This document shows, one piece after another, positions 55,413 through 64,000 of a DNA stretch of 64,000 bases. The translations under genes were made by a program, and so were the position numbers. How positions within the stretch are numbered: position 1 is the stretch's first letter; every line of letters begins with the position of its first letter. The notes beneath the pieces are model-generated. The model worked only from the letters and a program-made list of their open reading frames with translations. It was not told the origin of the DNA and ran no database searches. Origin of the DNA: Scleroderma bovista (Eukaryota > Basidiomycota > Agaricomycetes > Boletales > Sclerodermataceae); NCBI GenBank assembly GCA_037178675.1, contig JAYMGJ010000036.1, positions 62,001 through 126,000 of the forward strand, read 5' to 3'.

Positions 55413-57878
55413 ATGGGTGAGTATTTGAGTTGTAGATGGTCTCTTACTTGAGCTGACTCGCGACCTTCCAGCAGATATCTGTGTCAACGTCGTCTTCAAT
55501 CAAGTGTTCGCCAGCATCGTCACACCCGAGACATATACCCTACAACTTCTGTGTCGTCGGATTCTGAAAGAACACAAGGATCGTCCCAGCATCCCTTCGG
55601 GTGCATTGGGTCCGTTGATAGATCGTTGCCAATGTTTCAAAGTGAATCCACCAGTTGAGATCGGAGGTAGACAAGAAGCGGACATCATCGCAGAATGCCA
55701 GGATCGTGCGGTTAGAGAGAACGAAGTTTCTAAGTCGACGGAGATAGGTGACGTGGTGCAAGGCGTACCTAGACGTTGTGTGCATCTCTTCATCAAAACT
55801 GGTGAGCTGCTGAAAAATTTCCTGAGCTGGATCAGAGACTAAGCGATATCAGTCTCGCCGGAGAATGCTGCCCTCTTCAGGCTGAACAGAGACCATACTC
55901 AGTTGTTCAAACGTCTCCAAATCGTAGTTGTGCATTACAAGAGTTGGACCGAGGATGACGTCCGTAATAACCTGGGTCCTGGCGGTACCCTTTATCGTGA
56001 AAATCGGTCAGCCGAGCCTTTCCGATCCATCGAGGACCAGCTTAAGCAGAAACGCATCTATAGTGTAAGTCCTCTTCTTTGATTGGAATGTTTTGTACCG
56101 ATTTCATCAGGACACTCCCGGAGCCGATCTCAACCTGGCCCGGCGCTACGAAGAGCAATTCCGTCGCATCTTCACTGCGGCAGCGGGCGGGGTGCAGCCT
56201 TCAGTCAAAAATACCAGAGAATTTGTAGCATTTTACAATGTCCACCGGTGTTGGTTACAGGATGCGCCTTCTGTTGCGGAGGATCGTTCGTCTGCTCTGA
56301 AGTGCAGCACCTTTTCCGTGTACTTTGCGGTTCCACCCTTCCTTTCATGTTCTTCTGGCACCAATATCCGCTATCAACCGTAAGCCTATTTTTCTATGGG
56401 TCCTTCGCCTCTATTCACTGAACCTAGGGAAATGAACTGGCAATTTCCGTTGTTTATTCATCGACACGACAACACAGATGCTTTTTGCAAATTTCACCCC
56501 AGGAGTGATTTCGGCGTAGTACATCCTGAGTACCTTTGTCCTCTGGTGATCTCGGAGACAATTTCGGATGGGAATGAATCTGATCGGTGGCGTATGTTGA
56601 TAGAAGCCATCGCTGCAGCACGCGCTGGCCATTTTCTTATGAAGAGCGATGCCGAGGAACGTTTTTTCGTCGTGGCAATTTACCTCCGCCGTTCGCTGGA
56701 GGCTGAACGATACATTGTGATGCAGACGTCAGCTAATGAAGGAAACCCAGTACGGATATGACTTCCATTAAGCGTTGTGCGCAGCTAACCAGCTGCGCAG
56801 GTGTCGATTATAAAAAAAACATTCGACCTTACGATAACCAGCCAGTCATCGGATTTTTTCCTTGAGATGTTCAACCTCACAACGATGCTTTCACAACTCA
56901 CACGGAACCTGGATGCAGCTAAGAAAGGCGCGCTGAAGTCGATCGAAGATGATGCCAAAGGTTTACGTTCTCTCTCTTCGGTCACCCATCCCCGACAGAC
57001 ATCGGCCAATAGAACGACCCTGGCCTCCGTCCCAGAGGGACATGAGGGTGAAGCAGAAGATGACCTCGGTGTCTTTGAAACCGACGACATTCAGGAAAAA
57101 GTTCAGGCCATGGGATACGAAGTCACATTTCGAGTCTTTGGGGTGCGTGCACTGACCTATCGCTACAATACACCTGCTTATTGGTCATAGCATCCCAATA
57201 TTGCTCACATCGAGAATATTTCTGACTTTTCACAACACGGATATCTCAAGTTTGTCGCTCGGGGTCAAAAGGAGGCAGACATCCTCCAATACCTCTCTTC
57301 CTTCAATACCCTTTCAAACCATACCATCAATGGCATATCCATCTGGCCTGTCAGCAACGGCACCATCATATATATGCCCGAAGCTGGGGGCTGGCTCACG
57401 TCTCTCAAAAATCCCAATGATAAGCTGTGGAGTGTTGCCAAACAACTATTTGAAGGGATCGATTTCATGCATTCACACGGCGTCGCACACTTGGATATCA
57501 AGCCAGGCAATATCCTAGTCCCCACATTATGGCGGTCGGCTGTCAGTCATTGACTACAACAGGGCGGTCCGAATCACTGAAGGGCGAGGTTCATTCCGTG
57601 GGGTCGTTGGCACCGAAGGGTACATGGCTCCAGAAGTTGCGGCTGGGTCTGGATTATGGAATGCGGTCCGCGCGGATTTATGGTCCACTGGGAAAACACT
57701 GGAGGAGTTGTGCATGCGGTGCGACAGGTCTGCACCGGGCCGTGAAGCTCTGCTTGCTATTGCTCGACGACTGATGAACGCTAAACCGGCTGATCGCCCA
57801 ACGATGTCTGAAGTGCTGCAGTGGATGTCTCAACTTGACCCTCAGTCGAACGTCAACTTAGTAGGAACAGTTCAGTGA
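55413..57878 (+). pseudogene. Multi-exon protein kinase-like gene with a frameshift
   Basis: Exon 1 is just ATGG (55413-55416), spliced over a 55-bp intron (GTGAGT...TTCCAG) to 55472. This gives MADICVNVVFNQVFASIVTP. At least six exons follow with GTGAGC and GTAAGT donors. The N-terminal ~450 residues match no domain I know. The C-terminal kinase-like domain has FEGIDFMHSHGVAHLDIKPG (catalytic loop HLD) and NILV. A frameshift near 57525 precedes VIDYNRAVRI (DYN in place of DFG), GTEGYMAPEVAAGS and LWSTGKTLEELCMR. No glycine-rich loop is obvious. Either a recent pseudogene or a one-base sequence error; the rest looks intact. Confidence 0.6.
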
Positions 57879-58153
57879 GTCGTTGAATTTAACTTATTTT
57901 TCAGGGCAATATTCAACACTGCCCTGTCCTTCAGGCTGGAGCACTCAGTGTTGCAACAAGTAGCTGCCTGAGCACGGGTAGTTGTAACGTTGTAATATTG
58001 TATGGTATCCATTAGACACCATTTTTCAAGCTTGTAAAAGGATACAATTATTTTGTCACATATCAACTCTGCGGAACATGCATCAAATGATTTGATTCGG
58101 AAATTTAGCAATTGACCTTGTCTCGTCTATGTAACAGCATGTACTGGAATGGA

Positions 58154-60408
58154 CACCTTAGGCACCAGTTCTCGGTGGCAATAGAGGTCTCTCAGACGGG
58201 GTTTTTATGTCGTGAGAAACCCATCTGAGAGACCAACCATCCGCACCGGGATTTGCCGCTCCTATTCGGCTAGTCCCGCATAGTGTGCATTTCGTCGGCT
58301 TCACGCCGGCATAGCCTCTATGACCACTCTAGACCCTCCGCCGATGCTCATCTGAGCCTCCTTGGCTTCTTGATTTTTATTAATAGTTGTTCACCGCTCT
58401 AGGTAAGATTACATAAGCGCTAAAAGCGCTACTACTCCCAAAACACGGCCGCATTTGGTCAATACCAGAACTGCAATATTCCCACCCTCCTTGTGAGTCT
58501 CCTCTGCCTTCCTGTGCCCCATCCCTGGTCCCCATGTACTGTACATAGTATCAGATATGTTATATAAGTATATATGTCCATAAATGGAGCCTCAAATGAG
58601 TGTGCCAGAGGCTCTGGATGGTTGGAGAAATAGTTAGGGGTAAAATTAAAAAAGGCTTCGCATTTTTGATACATTGGACATATACACTTCTGAATTACAT
58701 CCCCCTCAAGGGGCCATATGTACCTACAACATATACCAAGTGCATTTGATGGGGTGGAGCCTCTGAAGTGCTGTGTCACATTCTCCTCCTCCTGGTATAA
58801 CACCCTGGGAGGCTCTTACTGTGAGTGTTGGTACTTTTGGGATGGTTTGTAAGTGTATTAGTTTACTATTACCACTTGTCTATCACATAAACTGGGATAC
58901 AGAGCACTCTAAAGGTGAGCAGGAGGGCAAACACTACTTTTATGAAAATAGGGGCTCTATCAGTCCCCAGTGCAACCATCCATATTCTGACTATCTAGGA
59001 GGCTCTGTAATACTATATAGTAGTTGCCATATCATCACCAAGTTAATAGCTTGATGTGGAAGCACAGGAGAAGTGAAATGATATGATGGACAGCATGGGA
59101 AAATGTCCGAAAAAATGCGGAGACTTTGAAAACATATCAAAAAAGTGACATAACACACCACACACAGCATTTGGTGCTCTACTGGTGGTGGTACTGAGGA
59201 TCTGACCTATGATAGCATCTTACCATACAGGATATTGCATTAGTTAGCCTGACAGAACCTCTGGACTCCAAACTTAGTGTACAGATTGTGCAACCTGCAG
59301 CACTGAAATGTAGCCATTGCACAAGGTGCTCTCTTGTGCCAAAATTTCGCTTTCTGAAGAGATTATGGTTTATACAAATACTGTGATACATGTAAAGAGT
59401 CTGTAATGACACTAGAGAGTTAGTAGCACAATTCATAGAGCACCAAATGCTGTGTGTGGTGTGTTATGTCACTTTTTTGATATGTTTTCAAAGTCTCATG
59501 CCGTCCATCATATCATTTCACTTCTCCTGTGCTTCCACATCAAGCTATTAACTTGGTGATGATATGGCAACTACTATATAGTATTACAGAGCCTCCTAGA
59601 TAGTCAGAATATGGATGGTTGCACTGGGGACTGATAGAGCCCCTATTTTCATAAAAGTAGTGTTTGCCCTCCTGCTCACCTTTAGAGCGCTCTGTATCCC
59701 AGTTTATGTGATAGACAAGTGGTAATAGTAAACTAATACACTTACAAACCATCCCAAAAGTACCAACACTCACAGTAAGAGCCTCCCAGGGTGTTATACC
59801 AGGAGGAGGAGAATGTGACACAGCACTTCAGAGGCTCCACCCCATCAAATGCACTTGGTATATGTTGTAGGTACATATGGCCCCTTGAAGGGGATGTAAT
59901 TCAGAAGTGTATATGTCCAATGTATCAAAAATGCGAAGCCTTTTTTACTTTTACCCCTAACTATTTCTCCAACCATCCAGAGCCTCTGGCACACTCATTT
60001 GAGGCTCCATTTATGGACATATATACTTATATAACATATCTGATACTATGTACAGTACATGGGGACCAGGGATGGGGCACAGGAAGGCAGAGGAGACTCA
60101 CAAGGAGGGTGGGAATATTGCAGTTCTGGTATTGACCAAATGTGGTCGTGTTTTGGGAGTAGCAACACTTTTTGTGATTATGTAATCCTACAGGAAGCGC
60201 AGAAATAAAAACAAATCGAGTGGGGATTAAGCGGAGAATGCTGGGAGGCTCATGGGAGGCTCACCAGAAAGGGATGGAAACCACTCTGTCTATTTCGGGA
60301 TTTGAGTGGGAGTAGCGCCGAGGGTGGGTATCTCTTAGATGGGTTTCGCCCTACAAAGAAACCCCATCTGAAGACCGTGGGAACATCCTTAAACTGGTGC
60401 CTAAGGTG
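58154..60408. mobile_element. Giant palindromic element with 8-bp target duplication
   Basis: Ends CACCTTAGGCACCAGTT and its reverse complement. Arms of about 1,030 and 970 bp are nearly identical over 58430-59180 and 59440-60170 and more diverged in the outer 270 bp. A ~255-bp spacer lies at 59183-59437. GGAATGGA flanks both ends (58146-58153 and 60409-60416), a perfect 8-bp duplication as made by hAT or some Mutator-like transposases. The mirrored frames in the arms (114 and 93 residues) are simply inverted copies of each other. No transposase motif; non-autonomous. Confidence 0.85.
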
Positions 60409-60416
60409 GGAATGGA

Positions 60417-60912
60417 AGTCGATGATTCCCTTGCTTGCAAAGCAAGGGTTCTGGGAGTTCGTTAAATCGTGAGAACCTGCCGGTTTGGAAAATGTTCCCT
60501 TTTCTGGACGAGCGTGAGAAATATAAAATTCGCCCTTCATTAGGTAATCAACTTAAGCAATCCAAAGTGCAGCAAGCAAGGGTTCTGCCGATGCAGGCGG
60601 CATTTCGAGTATAATCACCGTGGTGAAAAATCTAAGTAAGGTAAAACTACAATTGTGGCGGTCGGAACAGTGAACAGATGGATTCCAATGGTATGATATA
60701 GGACAATGGACATGAGAAAAAAATGTGAATGGTATGATGAAAGAAAACAAGGAAAACAAGGAAAGAGAGAAAGAAAACATATCATTTATGATATTTGCAA
60801 CTGCGAGACGAGTTGCGAGACATGGGTGAATTCGAGACAGTGATTTTGTTGAAGGAGAGCGCGGTGAGACTTCCTTCGCCTATTATCTGAAAAGTTCGCG
60901 TCACCAAACCAT
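60417..60912. other. No gene seen
   Basis: A/T- and purine-rich intergenic sequence between the palindrome and the end of the kinase gene. It contains GGAAAACAAGGAAAG-type low-complexity sequence near 60745. Confidence 0.4.
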
Positions 60913-63240
60913 CTACTGAAGACGTTGCAACAAGTCTTCTGAACCGCTGAGCCACATAACTTGAACCTGTTCCTCTATGACTTTACGAGTGATTTCTTCA
61001 ATTGATGGACGTAGCCATGGATTGCGGTCCCAGCATGAGGATAATATATTCCAACATCCATCTGTCAAACGGGAACATACAGCCTCATCACTAGGACGCT
61101 CAGGTGAGCCCTGTTTAATGCGTTGTTTCAATTCCGTGGAGTTCTGGATATCGTGGAAGGGATACGATCGAGTGAACAACTCCTACAGAAGGGTCAGTGA
61201 ATGTCGAGAGAAGGTAGTAACCAGTGTACCAGTGCTGTCATCCCAAATGCCCACACATCACCTTTAGCAGATGCTTTGAAGTCATCCAGGTGTTCAGGAG
61301 ACGTCCAGTTTACGGACCGTGGGTGGGTAAGTATAGAAGAAGATTCGAGGAGCTGGGACAGACCAAAGTCTGTAAGGAGGGCTTGACCGCTGTCCGAAAT
61401 CAAGACATTATGCTGGTGCATTTGTTCAACATATTTATCAGAGGATCAAGAGGATGTATACACTTACACCTCTGAGATTACCATGATATATCGGATGCGG
61501 ATTGTGAGCATGCAGATCGCGGCGCAGCCCGCTTGCGACTCCTATAAGCTGTGTAGTGTGAACTCATGCTTACCAGGGACTCGAGCGACGGACGCACCAG
61601 TCGGAGAGGGGAAACATCATTATTGTGCATATAGTCATGTGCATTTCCCTTGGCCATCCAAAGGGATACTAGTGATATTGCATAACCAAACTTGGTCGTA
61701 ACCCCAAGCACCGGAAGGATATTGTTGTGGCGCAGTTTACACCAAGTTGATATAGCGCCCACAATATGCATGCAACATAAACGAACCTTGATAGCATCCG
61801 CAACGTCCAGAGGATTATAACGGAGGGTTTTCACTGCCACCTTGATTCCCCTTTCCATTCGCCCCTGGTACACAACAGACTTACTACCACTCATTGAAGC
61901 TGTGCCATCTAGTTCGAGTGGGTCGATGATGTATGGCGATGCGAGCCTGGAAAAAGTGTCAAGTGGGAAGGGCTCCAGCGACATCTACAGGGATTGATTG
62001 AAATGATCCTGCCTGCTAGAAGCCAAACGACGTACCATTTTTTCGATCTGTCCAACCATATAAGTCATCGTCGGTCTCGAAGGAGGGTCATAATTCCAGC
62101 AATGGGTGCACATATCCCACCACATGTTCGACATGCGTGAATATGTATCTTCAATACTTGGGCGCTCTGGTATATGTCCTCTCATGATCTTGGAAATGAG
62201 CTCGCTAACTATAAGATAATAGAACATATTTTTACGGGTGAGCAGTTCCTGCAAGGATTTGGTTTATTTCACACAACAAAAGGAAGAAGAACGTACAAGG
62301 GCTGTCATCCCGAATGCCCATACATCTGCTTCGGCTGAAATCCGGCCAAGATCGATTAATTCCGGTGACATCCAATGGATCGTTCCTTTAGGTTTATTTT
62401 GACTGAAAGCCTTCATGCCAAAAGAAGAATTGACGACGAAAGAAAGGCCAAAATCGGACAGGAGTGCTTGGCCCTCATCAGATATTAGAACATTGGCCTG
62501 CAGCAATATCCCATCAAATGATCCCATCTACTGGAGGGAGAAGACCTACGCCTTTTAAATTTCCGTGGAAAATTGGGCGTGGGCTGAGGTTATGGAGGTA
62601 ACGCAGCCCTTGCGCAATTCCCATGATCTGTGCGACACGATGATAACATTCCCTTTATTTGTATATATGACCTACCAGAGGGCGAGGATCGATGGTTTCA
62701 TCATGCACATAGTCACGTGCATTTCCATTACTCATCCAAGGAGAAACAAAGGACACCGTCAAATCATGCCGGGTGGTGATACCCAGAAATGGAAGGACAT
62801 TTGTATGGTAAAGCTTGGACCAGACATGTACCTCGCTGAGAAACGTCTGTTAAAGGTCAGGAGCGTTGTTGAAGTACGATGGTTAAGAGTAGTACCTTGA
62901 TGTTAGTGGTACCATCTGGTGGACCCTCACGTGGAATCTTTATGGCCACCTAGAATCGTTCCATGTCAGACTGATGGTGAACCATGATAGTTAGTAGGCA
63001 AACTCACCTTTGTCGTATTTCTACCTCCCAAAGGACCACCACTGAGAATTCTGCTGGGATTCTCCTTCTGATCTAGGATCCCCGAATAAACCACAGCATG
63101 CCCTCCCACAAAAAGATCTTGCCAATCTTTAGACACTAGTCCATCGAGGTTGAGGGAATACTCCGATGCAAACCGGGCAAGTTCTGCGAGCGATTCTCTG
63201 GGTCCAGTGGATGAGAACTGACAACAATTCTCTCAGCCTA
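60913..63240 (-). CDS. Tandem TKL-like kinase gene with two HGN (pseudokinase-type) domains
   Basis: Domain 1 (about 63207-62036): glycine loop FVGGHAVVYSG, VAIKIP lysine, LYHTNVLPFLGITTRH, WMSNGNARDYVHDE, catalytic loop FHGNLKG, then ANVLIS, LLSDFGLS, HWMSPELI and DVWAFGMTAL. Domain 2 (61984-60913): SGSKSVVYQG, VAVKTL, LRHNNILPVLGVTTKF, WMAKGNAHDYMHNN, YHGNLRG, HNVLIS, LLTDFGLS, NWTSPEHL, DVWAFGMTAL, then WDRNPWLRPS. Each domain has short introns (e.g. GTAAGT donor after HGNLRG). Domain 1 ends EKM at a GTACGT donor; a 51-bp intron (62035-61985, ending CTGTAG) joins it in phase to ATG 61984. Two separate genes abutting at TAG-ATG is the alternative. In both domains Asn replaces the catalytic Asp. 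Confidence 0.65.
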
Positions 63241-63263
63241 TATAGCATAGTAGGTCGGGAGTT

Positions 63264-64000
63264 TCATGCCCACTGGGGATGTTTCTGACTTGAGTGCGAG
63301 GGTATCACTGTTATCTCCTCCAGATCTGGGGTGTCCGAATGAGCAGCGGTATACTCGTCATGCAAAGGAGACCGCCTTTCTTTAGACGACGGTCCATCAA
63401 GGTGGGTGCTATCTGGCTGTAGCTGTTTGACGAAGACTTCAGGAATATCATGCATGCTGTTACCGTGTAAAGACTGTTGAGAACACCAGAGTAAGATGCA
63501 GACTGGCGATCAGTGCACACCAAATAAAGATACAGACCTTAGAAGGATGAGAATGAGCGCGGACTATGGGCGTAGTCTATATAAAAATGACACAGGTAAG
63601 GTGTCACTCGTAGGGAATTCATAACGATGATGTACCTGCAGATTTCCGAGAACCGTTAATATTGATGGGCGCCGCAATGGATCACGAGTCCAGCATGACG
63701 AGCACATATTCCACCACTCGTCTGTCAATCGGGAGCAGGTATCCTCGAGGCTGGGACGTTCACGCTTCTTGAATAAAATGTGGGATGTTATCGTCCCGGG
63801 GTGCCCGAGATGACCATATGGATGCTTCCTGATAAATAATTCCTGTAGAAAGTTGGACAACATCCAGAAGATATTTAATTAACTGACCAGCGCCATCATT
63901 CCAAAGGACCACACATCGCCTGCGGGCGTCATCACACATTGATCCATTTCCAGGTATTCAGGCGGCATCCAATCCGGTGTTCCTCCGGGGTGTTGTTCAA
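63264..64000 (-). CDS. TKL-like kinase, partial at window edge
   Basis: From the edge: GGTPDWMPPEYLEMDQCVMT and DVWSFGMMAL (subdomains VIII-IX), an intron, ELFIRKHPYGH, RERPSLEDTCSRLTDEWWNM, CWTRDPLRRPSI, another intron, and a C-terminal tail ending SSQKHPQWA at 63264. The ATP site and catalytic loop lie beyond the window. A partial copy of its 3' exons surrounds element A. It is about 25 bp upstream of the tandem-kinase gene on the same strand; a spliced connection is possible but has no strong donor. Confidence 0.7.

Noticed and set aside
58459..60135. Mirrored 114-aa and 93-aa ORFs in the second palindrome
   Set aside because: Again inverted copies of each other. No transposase motif and no coding bias beyond arm identity.

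Overview
The window is a transposon-dense stretch of nuclear DNA from a basidiomycete fungus, most likely an Agaricomycete. The reasons are short (50-70 bp) GT-AG introns, fungal-type hAT, PIF/Harbinger, Helitron, Ty1/copia and Ty3/gypsy chromovirus remnants, and a tandem run of TKL-like protein kinases of the kind expanded in mushrooms. Species cannot be told from the sequence. Almost every element is broken by stops, frameshifts, deletions or nested insertions.

Layout. 1-460: LINE-type RNase H remnant. 2.0-11.3 kb: mosaic of two decayed gypsy chromovirus copies (RT, RNase H, integrase, chromodomain, plus an antisense Cys-rich/coiled-coil ORF). These are interrupted by a 1,088-bp palindromic element with a perfect 9-bp target duplication and by three or four copies of a ~330-bp LTR-like repeat. 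13.4-16.6 kb: two decayed minus-strand genes of host type, one overlapping a triplicated ~360-bp module. 17.0-18.3 kb: a hypothetical gene with weak PD-(D/E)XK resemblance. 18.6-22.1 kb: intron-containing hAT transposase. 22.5-24.2 kb: Helitron-type PIF1 helicase without a visible Rep domain, followed by a coiled-coil gene. 25.5-30.9 kb: two inverted ~2.1-kb LTRs around an orphan gypsy RT fragment. 30.9-31.5 kb: 19-bp minisatellite. 34.5-37.1 kb: PIF/Harbinger pair.

37.2-53.7 kb holds the best-resolved structure: a Ty1/copia element (A) with 458-bp LTRs and a 5-bp target duplication. It was split by a 2.34-kb solo LTR (family C) and by a complete antisense copia element (B, 289-bp LTRs, 5-bp duplication). 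Element A carries about 1.9 kb of extra coding sequence between its 5' LTR and gag. The U3 part of family C LTRs carries an ORF whose protein sequence is conserved across three copies. A landed inside a partial copy of the kinase gene now seen at 63.3-64 kb. A solo LTR of the A family follows at 54.0 kb.

55.4-57.9 kb: multi-exon kinase-domain gene with a frameshift. 58.15-60.41 kb: second giant palindrome, with ~1-kb arms and an 8-bp target duplication. 60.9-64 kb: minus-strand TKL-like kinase domains. Two of them appear joined by a 51-bp intron into one tandem-kinase gene, and both have HGN in place of the catalytic HRD/HGD. All family assignments are from reading motifs; no database search was run.
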